A stretch of 64,000 nucleotides of DNA from Leptothermofonsia sichuanensis E412. Lineage in GTDB: Bacteria; Cyanobacteriota; Cyanobacteriia; Leptolyngbyales; Leptolyngbyaceae. The stretch covers positions 4,402,001 to 4,466,000 of the forward strand of contig NZ_CP072600.1 in NCBI RefSeq assembly GCF_019891175.1, written 5' to 3'. Of this stretch, positions 46,788-55,315 are shown in pieces (the first letter of the stretch is position 1; every line of letters begins with the position of its first letter). The position numbers and the translations under genes are program-made. The notes under the pieces were generated by a model that searched no databases, was not told the origin of the DNA, and was given only the letters and a program-made list of their open reading frames with translations.

Positions 46788-47348
46788 ATGAACATCCTGA
46801 CGTTAAATATGGATACCGTTCATTTAACAGATGAACAGTTCTACCAGATTTGTCTCCGCAACCAGGAACTGCAATTTGAACTGTCAGCAAGGGGAGAACT
46901 GATTGTAATGGCTCCGGTGGGAGGGGAAAGTGGCAATCAAGAAGCAAATTTAAATGGTTTGGTATGGTTGTGGAATCGTCAGTCTAATCTTGGATATGTT
47001 TTCAGTTCGTCCACAATCTTCAAGTTACCCAAAGGAGCTAATCGATCGCCGGATGTTGCCTGGGTGCAAAAGGAACGCTGGGAAGCACTGACTCCAGAGC
47101 AACGGCGCAAGTTTCCCCCCCTTGCCCCGGATTTTGTAATTGAATTGCGCTCTGCTACAGATGACCTGGAACCTCTGCAAGCTAAGATGCAGGAGTATAT
47201 GGACAATGGGGTTCGTTTGGGGTGGTTGATTGATTTTCAATCTGAACAGGTAGAAATTTATCGCCCCAATCAAGCTGTCGAAATTAGAAGACTGCCTGCC
47301 GAACTATCTGGGGAAGAGGTACTTCCTGGTTTTGTTCTCACCATTTAG
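46788..47348 (+). CDS. Uma2 family (DUF820) putative nuclease
   Basis: 186 residues. Restriction-endonuclease-like fold: SPDVAWVQKERW gives the metal-binding Asp, and DFVIELRSATDDLEPLQAKM gives the E-x-K-like active-site strand, followed by YMDNGVRLGWLID. Uma2 proteins are highly multiplied in cyanobacteria and linked to transposon-related DNA; function unproven. No partner gene adjacent. Start preferred at MNILTL; a second Met (MDTVHLTDEQF) lies 7 codons on. Confidence 0.88.
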   Translation: MNILTLNMDTVHLTDEQFYQICLRNQELQFELSARGELIVMAPVGGESGNQEANLNGLVWLWNRQSNLGYVFSSSTIFKLPKGANRSPDVAWVQKERWEALTPEQRRKFPPLAPDFVIELRSATDDLEPLQAKMQEYMDNGVRLGWLIDFQSEQVEIYRPNQAVEIRRLPAELSGEEVLPGFVLTI

Positions 47349-47717
47349 ACCAGGTTATCAACCCAGGGGTAAACTGAGTAGCCAGGTTCCTCAATGCCTC
47401 ATTGACCCTCATGAAATCGGCTGAAGATGAATGGAACCGACGTAGGAGGTTGAAGATCTCCAACTTCTCGAAGAAGTTAGAGATTTGAGCCAGGGTGTTT
47501 GGCTTAATTCATGCCATTTGGCTAAAGACTAAGGTCCCCAGATACTGGAGATTGGTTGCTGGTGCCCATCGGGTTATTAAACTTCTGGCTGTTCCTGGGA
47601 TAAGTTCGGTAGAGTAGAAGGGCATTTTGATTGAAGGTAGTCAGGGTGACTGGCATCCGCGATCGCCCCACCCCCACCTCTCTGCTAAACGATTCATGCT
47701 TGCTCAGGAGATATTCC
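47349..47717. other. Intergenic region
   Basis: No gene supported. It contains the upstream region of the DUF3172 gene; a GCGATCGCCC octamer-like site at about 47658. Confidence 0.4.
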
Positions 47718-48206
47718 ATGAACCAGAGACCCAATTCCTCATCTTCAATCTTTAGTCCGGTCGTGATGGCGATCATAGCTGCCGCCGTTGTGGTCGGAAT
47801 TGCACTGGGAATGGGCTTATCTACATCAGCAACCTCCAGTCCAGAAAATGTCGCCAGCAGACAATATATCGATGAAATGGCACCCAGTTCGCAAATCTGT
47901 GTGCAGTATGGGTCCAGTGCCGTGACAATGGATGCGCGCTTTTTTGTCACCTTCAACCCTTTCAGCGTTTATGTCTCTCGACCTAAAATGCAGCCAGGCT
48001 GCGTGTTGCGGCGAACAGACTGGGCAATTTTAGAGCAAAGAAACTTATTGACCAGCGAACAGCAGCGCGAATGCAAGAACAACATGAATACGTTTGGGTT
48101 TACAGGCAATTTGGACAGCTCTCCCAGAATTGACTGCGTCTACCGGAATGATTCAGCCGGGAATCTATTCCTGACTCAATCTGGCGTGAATGTGCCGTCT
48201 GAGTAG
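47718..48206 (+). CDS. DUF3172 domain protein
   Basis: 162 residues from MNQRPNSSSSIFSPVVMAII, chosen for the CAGGAGA site 7 bases upstream; the in-frame Met at 47631 is in poorly coding DNA. One membrane span (SPVVMAIIAAAVVVGIALGMG), then a domain with SQICVQYGSSAVTMDARFFVT, MQPGCVLRRTDWAILEQRNL and CKNNMNTFGFTGNL; the cysteines may pair. DUF3172 is found in cyanobacteria and plastids; role unknown. Confidence 0.88.
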   Translation: MNQRPNSSSSIFSPVVMAIIAAAVVVGIALGMGLSTSATSSPENVASRQYIDEMAPSSQICVQYGSSAVTMDARFFVTFNPFSVYVSRPKMQPGCVLRRTDWAILEQRNLLTSEQQRECKNNMNTFGFTGNLDSSPRIDCVYRNDSAGNLFLTQSGVNVPSE

Positions 48207-48219
48207 CGATCGCCCCCCC

Positions 48220-48912
48220 TCAATTGCCTGGTAAGTTATCAGGGTCAACTCCCAGCGATCGCAAATATTGAGCTAACTGCCTGGAACGTTCCTCCGCAGT
48301 CTGGTAACGCTTTCCCTGCTGGTCATACCATCCCAGCAATTCGCGATCGATTCCCCCAACCATAGCCCGGTAGCGTCCAATTCCCAGTCCGACTTCCGGC
48401 ATCCAGTAGGGTTCACCCAGTTGTAACTGGTATTCACCATCGACCAGTTTATAGACCTCAAACGGCTGATGCCTGTCCCGTTGCCAGGACTCTGGATTGT
48501 AGATGATGTAATAAAGCACTCCCAGTTTGGTATAAATTTCTAATTTCTCGTCATATTCCCCACCAGGTTTGTGAGAAACCATTTCCAGCGTCAAAACTGG
48601 AACAATCTCGTTCTCCTCCCAGACCGCATAGCTTCTGCGAGACTTACCCTGTTTCTGTCGCTCTACTCCCAGACTCAGGAAGGCATCAGGCACAACGGGA
48701 ACTTTAGGGCTAATCCCTGTCGTGTGATATACCGCCATATCTACTCCAAAAAACCAATCGTTCCGGTTTTGCCAGATCAGTTCCAGCAGAAACAGCAATA
48801 CATTGGGCAGGTAATTCTGATCCTCATTATCCACAGGAGTGTCGTCTGAACAGGGGAGTTCTTCCGTTGTAGGTAATGCTGACTTAAGGTCCGGGGGAAG
48901 CATAGCCATCAC
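48220..48912 (-). CDS. Uma2 family (DUF820) putative nuclease
   Basis: 230 residues, larger subtype than the one at 46788. VPVVPDAFLSLGVERQKQG carries the Asp and VLTLEMVSHKPGGEYDEKLE the Glu/Lys pair of the PD-(D/E)xK fold, then YTKLGVLYYIIYNPE. The C-terminal part (GWYDQQGKRYQTAEERSRQL) is a helical tail common in this subgroup. Convergent with the DUF3172 gene, 14 bases apart. Function unproven. Confidence 0.88.
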   Translation of the reverse strand: MMAMLPPDLKSALPTTEELPCSDDTPVDNEDQNYLPNVLLFLLELIWQNRNDWFFGVDMAVYHTTGISPKVPVVPDAFLSLGVERQKQGKSRRSYAVWEENEIVPVLTLEMVSHKPGGEYDEKLEIYTKLGVLYYIIYNPESWQRDRHQPFEVYKLVDGEYQLQLGEPYWMPEVGLGIGRYRAMVGGIDRELLGWYDQQGKRYQTAEERSRQLAQYLRSLGVDPDNLPGN

Positions 48913-49085
48913 TTCCGTAGTTTGGATTCTCCCATTTTAGAGGATTGGAAAACTCCCACCCCACCCCCACAATCCAAGCCCATTTTCTTGTTACAGAAGA
49001 CTGCCAGTGTTTGTTCCGCGTCAGTTGTGTTTCAAATGATCGTGCCAGAATATTAAGGAATTTGAAAAACTGCTAGGGAAAAAGT

Positions 49086-52000
49086 ATGCCCAATCTTCAG
49101 TCCTCTGGCTTCAGTTTCAGCAAGCTGTCCATCCGCCGTCATATTGGCATCCTGATGCTGATGCTGACCGTTCTGATTCTGGGCTGCTTCTTCCTGGTTC
49201 GCCTGCCAGTTGACCTGCTGCCCTCCATTACCTATCCCCGAATTGGAGTGCGCCTGGATGCCCCAGGCATTTCCCCGGAGGTTGGTGTTGATGAAATTAC
49301 CAAGCCCCTGGAACAGGCACTCTCCACGACAGAAGGAGTGGTTCAGATCTATTCCCAGACTCGGGAGGGGCAGGTCAGCCTGGACCTGTTTTTTCAACCG
49401 GGAAGCAACATTGACCAGGCGCTAAACGATGCCACCGCCACCTACAACCGCTATCGCAATCGCTTGCCGGATAATCTGGAGTCTCCCCGCATTTTCAAAT
49501 TTGACCCCACCCAACTGCCTGTGTATGAATTTGCGCTGACTTCTCCTAACCTGCGAGGTGTTGACTTGCGTGTGTTTGCCGATGAAGAACTTGCCCGCGA
49601 GTTGACGGTGGTACCGGGGGTTGCTTCGGCGGATGTCTCTGGTGGGGTGAAGGAGGAAGTGCGGGTCAAATTAGACCTGAAGCGTTTGCAGGCCCTGGGT
49701 TTGGGAATCAATGACGTTTTGGATGGACTGAGGCAACGAAACCAGGACATTTCTGGTGGACGGATTCTGGGACAGAATGCAGAACCCCTCACCCGGTCAA
49801 TCGGGCGGTTTCGGAATGCTGGGGAAATTCAAGAGTTGCAGTTTGAGGTCAGGAGTCAGCAGTCAACAGTCAGCAGTCAGGCGGGAAATTTAATTCCGAA
49901 CTCCGAACCCCCAACTCTGAATCGCTCTCAACGAGTTTACCTGCGTGACTTTGCCGAGGTGATCGACGGAACGGAAGACGAGCGGGTGCTGGTGAATTTG
50001 AATGGGGAACCAGCCGTCAAGATCAGCATCCAGAAGCAGCCGGAGGCAAATACGGTACAGGTTGTGGATGGGGTGAAACAGCGAATTGAGGAGTTGCGGC
50101 AGGCGGGGTTAATCACTGAAGACATGGTGCTGACAGCCACGCTGGATGAGTCCCGGTTTATCAACAATTCAATCGCCAATGTCACCACTGCCGGGCTGTC
50201 GGGGGCATTTTTAGCCGCGATCGCGGTGCTATTTTTCCTCGGTTCCCTGCGTCAAACGCTGATTATTGTGCTTGCCATTCCTCTGGCAAGCCTGGCAGCA
50301 GTGATCCTGATGGGGTTGTTTGGGCTGTCGTTGAATATTTTTAGTCTGGGTGGGCTGGCGATCGGCGTGGGCATTGTGGTAGACAACTCCATTGTCATGC
50401 TGGAAAACATTGCCCACCGGGTCAGTCGCCACTCGGTTCATGGCAATGGCAATGGGACTCATGGCAATGGCCGAACAGTAAGGGCAGACGGGGGGGAAGA
50501 TGAGGCATCGGTTCAATCGGCGATTTTTCCCAAAGCCCAAATTCTTCGGTTAGCAGAGTCTAGTGGTGAGGAGGTGGAGTCGGCTCTGGTAGCATCCACA
50601 GCAACAAATCTGGTGTCGGTATTGCCATTTTTGCTGCTGGGTGGGTTTGTCTCCCTGCTGTTTAATGAACTGATTTTGACGATTAGCTTTGCGGTGGCGG
50701 CTTCGCTGCTGATTGCGCTGACAGTGGTGCCAATGATGACTTCGCGGTTGTTAACCGTGCGCTGGTCCAGTGGTGTTGGTGAGTTCTGGCTGATTCGAGG
50801 ATTCAATCGCCGGTTTAATGCCATCACGTTGTCCTATGGCAGGTTGCTGGCGTCACTGATCAGGCGGCGATCGCTGGTAATTGCTGCTGCCGTACTCATT
50901 CTGGGCGGGGGAAGCCTGCTGATGGCAGGGCAAATTCCCCAGGAGGTGTTACCCCGGATCAATACCGGCCAGGCAACCCTGTTTGCCCAGTTTCCCCCCG
51001 GCACTTCTCTGGCAACCAACCGCCGGGTGATGGAAACCGTGGATGAAATTTTCCAGAAACAGCCGGAAACGGAGTACGCCTTTACCACAGTTGGGGGCAA
51101 CATCTTTGCCAGTTTTGTGTTCTCTAATCCCACCCGCGCTTCCAGCACAATTACACTGAAACCGGGCAGTGATGTGATTGCCTATACTCAGCGTGTCAGT
51201 CGGGAACTTGACAAACTCAACCTGGCAGGGATTCGTCTGCGGCTGGTGCCCGGTAATGTGCGGGGGCTGAACCTGAACAACTCTCCGATTCGCAACGCAG
51301 ACATCGATGTGGTGTTGCAAGGGCAGAATGGAGATGTTTTGCGGCAGGCCGGGCGGCAGGTCCTGGCGGCTCTGGATGAGAAGGTGACCCTGGCTAACTT
51401 CCGCCCCGATGGAGAGGATCGTCAACCAGAAGTGCAGATCAATCCCGATTGGGAACGGGTTGCTGCTTTGGGGCTAACTGCCCAGGATATCGGGAATACG
51501 GTGCAGACGGCGATCGAGGGTTCCATCCCAACTCGCCTCCAGCGACAGGAACGTCTGGTGGATATCCGGGTGCAACTGGATCAAAACCTGGTGCAACAAC
51601 CTTCCCAGTTACGTCAGTTACCCCTGTTTGCCAGTAACCGGGCTTTAATCCAACTGGGGGATGTGGCTCGAATTGAAGAAGGTCAGGCTCCCGGTGAAAT
51701 TCAGCGGATCAATCAGCGCTCTGTCTTCCTGATTGCAGGCAACTTGAACAGAGGGGCAAGTCTGGGGGCTGCCCTGGCTCAGGTTCAAACCACCCTATCA
51801 GAACTGGAACTGCCAGAGGGTGTGACCATTCTGCCCGGCTATGCCGCCCGCACCAGCCAGGAGTTGCAGGCTTCGCTCAAGATCCTGGGAGCACTGGCAG
51901 CCTTTCTGGTGTTTGTGGTGATGGCCGTGCAGTACAACTCTCTGGTTGATCCGCTGGTGATTATGCTCACGGTGCCCTTAGCTCTGGCAGGCGGCATTTT

Positions 52001-52460
52001 GGGATTGTTTGTCACCCAGACGGCGATCGGAATTACGGTTCTGGTCGGTGCGGTACTGCTGGTCGGGATTGTGGTGAACAACGCCATCATCATGGTTGAG
52101 ATGGCAAACCAGATCCGGGAGCAGGAAGGGGTAGACCGTGCCACCGCGATCCTGAAAGCTGCTCCCCAGCGCCTCCGCCCGATTATGATGACAACCATTA
52201 CCACCGTACTGGGTTTATTCCCACTGGCACTGGGGCTGGGTGAAGGGTCTGAGTTCCTTCAGCCATTGGGAATCGTGGTTTTCTCTGGTCTCTCCCTGGC
52301 AACCCTGCTGACCCTGTTTATCATTCCCTGTTTCTATGTCCTGTTGCATGAGTTGATTGGAACGTTGCAAGGGAAAACGGAAGTCAGGGTACCGGGTATG
52401 GGTTACCGGGTATGGGGTCGCAAGGAAGTGAAGGGAACGGGGGAACGGGAGAGGAGTTGA
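49086..52460 (+). CDS. RND-family efflux transporter permease (AcrB/HAE1-like)
   Basis: 1124 residues; relatives have 1030-1060. Twelve membrane spans in two halves, N-terminal PSITYPRIGVRLDAPGISPE (RND porter start), and GGLAIGVGIVVDNSIVMLEN in span 4, whose Asp residues carry protons. It pumps lipophilic compounds across the envelope, with a membrane fusion protein and outer-membrane channel that are not adjacent here. Two stretches are repeat-coded: residues about 253-279 (RSQQSTVSSQAGNLIPNSEP) from 49844-49924, and the tail after GKTEVRVPGMGYRVWG from 52380 on. A Gly/Asn/His-rich linker follows span 4 (HGNGNGTHGNGRT). Confidence 0.93.
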   Translation: MPNLQSSGFSFSKLSIRRHIGILMLMLTVLILGCFFLVRLPVDLLPSITYPRIGVRLDAPGISPEVGVDEITKPLEQALSTTEGVVQIYSQTREGQVSLDLFFQPGSNIDQALNDATATYNRYRNRLPDNLESPRIFKFDPTQLPVYEFALTSPNLRGVDLRVFADEELARELTVVPGVASADVSGGVKEEVRVKLDLKRLQALGLGINDVLDGLRQRNQDISGGRILGQNAEPLTRSIGRFRNAGEIQELQFEVRSQQSTVSSQAGNLIPNSEPPTLNRSQRVYLRDFAEVIDGTEDERVLVNLNGEPAVKISIQKQPEANTVQVVDGVKQRIEELRQAGLITEDMVLTATLDESRFINNSIANVTTAGLSGAFLAAIAVLFFLGSLRQTLIIVLAIPLASLAAVILMGLFGLSLNIFSLGGLAIGVGIVVDNSIVMLENIAHRVSRHSVHGNGNGTHGNGRTVRADGGEDEASVQSAIFPKAQILRLAESSGEEVESALVASTATNLVSVLPFLLLGGFVSLLFNELILTISFAVAASLLIALTVVPMMTSRLLTVRWSSGVGEFWLIRGFNRRFNAITLSYGRLLASLIRRRSLVIAAAVLILGGGSLLMAGQIPQEVLPRINTGQATLFAQFPPGTSLATNRRVMETVDEIFQKQPETEYAFTTVGGNIFASFVFSNPTRASSTITLKPGSDVIAYTQRVSRELDKLNLAGIRLRLVPGNVRGLNLNNSPIRNADIDVVLQGQNGDVLRQAGRQVLAALDEKVTLANFRPDGEDRQPEVQINPDWERVAALGLTAQDIGNTVQTAIEGSIPTRLQRQERLVDIRVQLDQNLVQQPSQLRQLPLFASNRALIQLGDVARIEEGQAPGEIQRINQRSVFLIAGNLNRGASLGAALAQVQTTLSELELPEGVTILPGYAARTSQELQASLKILGALAAFLVFVVMAVQYNSLVDPLVIMLTVPLALAGGILGLFVTQTAIGITVLVGAVLLVGIVVNNAIIMVEMANQIREQEGVDRATAILKAAPQRLRPIMMTTITTVLGLFPLALGLGEGSEFLQPLGIVVFSGLSLATLLTLFIIPCFYVLLHELIGTLQGKTEVRVPGMGYRVWGRKEVKGTGERERS
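49844..49924 (+). repeat. GTCAGCAGTCA repeat inside the RND gene
   Basis: GAGGTCAGGAGTCAGCAGTC, then AACAGTCAGCAGTCAGG and a CCGAACTCCGAACCCCC tail: the kind of tandem repeat found between genes at 31867-31948. It keeps the frame. Confidence 0.85.
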
Positions 52461-52480
52461 GGGTATATCGATTCACCAGA

Positions 52481-52529
52481 ATCGGGATGACTGGATTCGA
52501 ACCAGTGGCCTATTCGTCCCGAACAAAGT
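52481..52529 (-). pseudogene. tRNA-Pro(GGG) 3'-half fragment
   Basis: On the minus strand: anticodon arm with TTCGGGA loop, then GGCCACTGGTTCGAATCCAG (T-arm, GGTTCGAATCC) and TCATCCCGAT as 3' acceptor strand. The D-arm and 5' acceptor strand are missing. A second piece of the anticodon-arm part recurs at 52588-52618. Possible scar of a tRNA-targeted element. Confidence 0.65.
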
Positions 52530-52763
52530 GCTGAGAACCTTAGTACTTGATGAAGATCAGGTAGTGAAGGATATTGATGAGGCCAATTCGTCCTGAACGA
52601 AGTACTGAGAACCTTAGTGAGCTTCTAGACTGCTTTCAGTATGCAACAGCCATCTCTCCTCCTCACCTTTCTCTTTTTCCTTCTCTCTTTTTCCTTCTTC
52701 CCTCCTCACCAAAACTAACAATCAACAACCAACGACTTTTTCCCCCTCTCCCTCTTCTCTTCC

Positions 52764-53762
52764 TCATCCAGTTATCAGCACCAGCTTCCCAATAATACCT
52801 CCGGCTTCCAGGGCACGGTGAGCATTCGCCGCTTCCGCCAGCGGAAAGATTTCCTGGACATGAATTTTGAGTTCGCCATTGTCAATCAGGCGAGCACACT
52901 GATCTAAGATTCTTGCCTGGGCTTTCTGCGCCTCAACCAGGTTTTGCAACATAGGAGTTAACATCAGTTCCAGGCTGATGCGCTGGTTGCGGTTGCGGGC
53001 AACCTTCCAGGGAGTAGTTGGGGCAGGCTCCAGGATGGTAACCAGATCGCCGTAAATTTGGGTAGCTGCAAAGGATTTACCTAAAATATCGCCCCCTACC
53101 GTGTCAAAGGTCACATCAACCCCCTGCCCCTTTGTCCAGTCAAGGGTTGCCTGCACAAAGTCCCTGTCTCTGTAGAGAATCTCTAAATCAGCTCCCAGAC
53201 TATGAACAAACCGGGCTTTCGCTGGGGTACTCACCGTGGTGCAGACGGAGGCTCCCTTCAGCTTTGCCAGTTGGATGGCGACATGCCCCACCCCCCCAGC
53301 CCCGGCATGGATGAGGGCGCGATGCCCCGGTTGGAGACGGGCGCGATCGTACAGTGCTTCCCAGGCAGTAATCAGCACCAGGGGGGCAGCGGCTGCCTCT
53401 GCAAAGCTAATGGATGCCGGTTTACGGGCAGCAAATGCCTCATCCACGATCGCCCACTCCGCATAGTTGCCTGGATGCCCTCCAATCCCCCCATTGCAGA
53501 AGTAAACTTCATCCCCAGGGCGAAACTTCTGGACCGCAGAACCCACCGCTTCCACAATACCCGCTCCATCGCATCCCAGGATGGCAGGCATCCGGTCTGA
53601 AAAAAAAGTTCCCCTCTGGCGCAGTTTGGTATCAATGGGATTGACCCCGGCTGCCTTCAACCGGACCAGCACCTCTGTATTCCGCTGGAGCACAGGTGCT
53701 GGGACTTCAGCTACTTGCAAAACATCCGGGCTGCCAGTTCTCGTCATCAAAACAGCTCTCAC
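52764..53762 (-). CDS. NADPH:quinone oxidoreductase (zeta-crystallin type MDR)
   Basis: About 332 residues from GTG (VRAVLMTRTGSPDVLQVAEV), chosen for the GGAGAAG site; an ATG at 53825 adds a poorly coding leader. Medium-chain reductase without catalytic zinc: GroES-like part with NPIDTKLRQRG and ILGCDGAGIVEAVG, then a Rossmann fold with IHAGAGGVGHVAIQLAKLKG for NADPH. It reduces quinones or enones. A 49-bp piece of this gene (FFSDRMPAILGCDG) is duplicated at 12671. Confidence 0.92.
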   Translation of the reverse strand: MRAVLMTRTGSPDVLQVAEVPAPVLQRNTEVLVRLKAAGVNPIDTKLRQRGTFFSDRMPAILGCDGAGIVEAVGSAVQKFRPGDEVYFCNGGIGGHPGNYAEWAIVDEAFAARKPASISFAEAAAAPLVLITAWEALYDRARLQPGHRALIHAGAGGVGHVAIQLAKLKGASVCTTVSTPAKARFVHSLGADLEILYRDRDFVQATLDWTKGQGVDVTFDTVGGDILGKSFAATQIYGDLVTILEPAPTTPWKVARNRNQRISLELMLTPMLQNLVEAQKAQARILDQCARLIDNGELKIHVQEIFPLAEAANAHRALEAGGIIGKLVLITG

Positions 53763-54138
53763 AATGCTTCTCCTATGGGTCAGAAAGATACTCAGAAATG
53801 AGTTTATAACCTGAAACTTCACCATAGAAGGGATAGAGAATACAGAGCAAGTCCTCTGTGCCCTCGGTGTCTCTGGGATAGAACGCCAGGGAACTTGCCA
53901 GGAACTAGAGTCCCAATCATTCTGAAATGCAAAGGAGGGTGGGATTCACAATAAATACCAGGGGAAGACGCCTTTCGTCCTTCACAAGTCGTGATTTAGG
54001 ACACAACTCTTCTATATCTCGTGGTGTCCCTATGCGCCCAGAGACACCTGTATAAAATAAAACCAACATTATTAGATTTTCTCATCTGAAGATTTATTGA
54101 AGTCATCCATTTAACTTTGGGAATGAGGCTTATTATGT
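53763..54138. other. Intergenic region upstream of the tandem repeat
   Basis: Contains GTGTCTCTGGGATAG and related 'GGTGTC...AGAGACACC' pieces at 53870 and 54027-54048; no gene. Confidence 0.4.
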
Positions 54139-54302
54139 AGAAATTTGTCTACCTAATCCTCCAATCTGGAATTATAGGCAGATCTGAGTCAGCCTAATTC
54201 ACTGATTTGGGATCTTAGATAGACAGATTTCAGCCTAATCATCCCTGAGAGGCTGGATAGGTAGATCCCGTCAGTCTAATTAATAGTTGGCCTGCTGCGC
54301 GC
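54139..54302. repeat. Four-unit 41-bp degenerate tandem repeat
   Basis: Units begin at 54139, 54180, 54221 and 54262. Each carries AGA-N4-6-GTC(A/T)(G/A) and the hexamer (C/T)CTAAT at the same offset (54152, 54193, 54234, 54275: exactly 41 apart); the other 22 bases vary. It ends 40 bases before an orphan gene. Confidence 0.8.
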
Positions 54303-54342
54303 GACTTGGCCGTGTGTGTCATAATAAGAAATAGGTGCCGAC

Positions 54343-54912
54343 ATGAATAAACAAGAATGGTCAGCCGCACTCAAGTCCTTTTCGCAATCTCAACGTGAGC
54401 AAAATCCACTTCCCGACCGCGAAAGCCTTTCGGACGAGGAAGAATGGCAATGCCGCATCATTGGCGGCGAGTTCATTAGCTGGTATCAACGCCATCTGCG
54501 TGATATTCTTGGGCAACGCGCGGTAGTGCGGATTATGAAGTTTGACCCGAAGCCCCTCATCGTCTTCACAACATCGGTGCCGGGTTTAGTTGCAGCGCAA
54601 GAAATCATGCCGGAGCCATCCGAAAACTTGATTTACCTGCTTCATTCAGAATTTGAAGAATGGGAAAAGAAACATTTGGTGGACGAGTTCACGTTTCACA
54701 TCCATCATTGGAGCTACTTTCGTCCGATTGATGGAGATTTACTCGCACGGGCGCAGCAGGCTTTTCCCGAAGTCAAGACAGAAGACTATCGTATTCATAC
54801 CATCGGCGATTTGTGGGGCGAGCGGTGCGGGGTTGAAGGCGAACATCTGTGGCGCTGGAATGGAGAAGAACTGGAGTTGTTGGAGGAGGCGTTTTCACAA
54901 GCCAGATTTTGA
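54343..54912 (+). CDS. Orphan hypothetical protein (189 aa)
   Basis: MNKQEWSAALKSFSQSQREQ at the start, then CRIIGGEFISWYQRHLRDIL, KFDPKPLIVFTTSVPGLVAA and HHWSYFRPIDGDLLARAQQA. It is soluble, acidic and Trp-rich, with no motif I can name. Base composition is a little more GC-rich than the flanking intergenic DNA. A GTGCCGAC sequence precedes the ATG but no strong ribosome site. It lies between the 41-bp repeat and an attC-like palindrome, as a gene cassette would. Confidence 0.7.
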   Translation: MNKQEWSAALKSFSQSQREQNPLPDRESLSDEEEWQCRIIGGEFISWYQRHLRDILGQRAVVRIMKFDPKPLIVFTTSVPGLVAAQEIMPEPSENLIYLLHSEFEEWEKKHLVDEFTFHIHHWSYFRPIDGDLLARAQQAFPEVKTEDYRIHTIGDLWGERCGVEGEHLWRWNGEELELLEEAFSQARF

Positions 54913-54930
54913 GGCGCGGCATCTCAACAG

Positions 54931-55030
54931 CAGGCCAACAAGGCGCTGCACCCGTCCGCCTACAGCTTCGTTCCCTTCGCTCGTTCCTCGCTTCGGCTTC
55001 CGGCGGCGGGAGAGCTAGGTCGTTAGCTGG
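54931..55030 (+). repeat. attC-like palindromic cassette end
   Basis: Starts GGCCAACAAGGCGCTGCACC and ends GAGAGCTAGGTCGTTAGCTG. The two ends are imperfectly complementary (AAC...CCCGTCCGCC against GGCGGCGGG...GTT), with a variable CTTCG-rich middle. Layout (AAC...GTT, size about 100, right after the stop of a small orphan gene) is that of integron attC sites, though the outermost core bases do not fit the strict consensus. No integrase gene is in the window. Confidence 0.45.
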
Positions 55031-55315
55031 CTCCACTTAAGGTCTTTGAGATTGCTTTAAGAACACATTGTGTGTTCTACTTATCTACGCCATCATGGTT
55101 GGGTTATTCAATGGAGTTGCGATCGCATAAAAACTGAGCAAGCGGGATCAGCGATGTCGAGACCGCACGCAAGCACGTAGTTAAATTTCGATTGGAACGT
55201 TTACTAGGGTAAAACCTCAGTACAGGACAAAACTTGTCAATTGAGGCACACAGAGGGTTGAAAACTTAGGCGGGAAGGGGTTTCCTAGGAATAACAACAA
55301 ACCAACGAGACCCCC

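Noticed and set aside
52481-52618. Complete tRNA-Pro gene
   Set aside because: No D-arm or 5' acceptor strand complementary to ATCCCGA was found within 250 bases.
54139-54302. CRISPR array
   Set aside because: Only the first 19 bases of each 41-base unit are similar and the match is weak; repeats in CRISPR would be nearly identical and 23 bases or more.
54653-55040. Coding frames running through the palindrome after the orphan gene
   Set aside because: Arg/Ser-rich translations of a palindromic, GC-rich element; no support.
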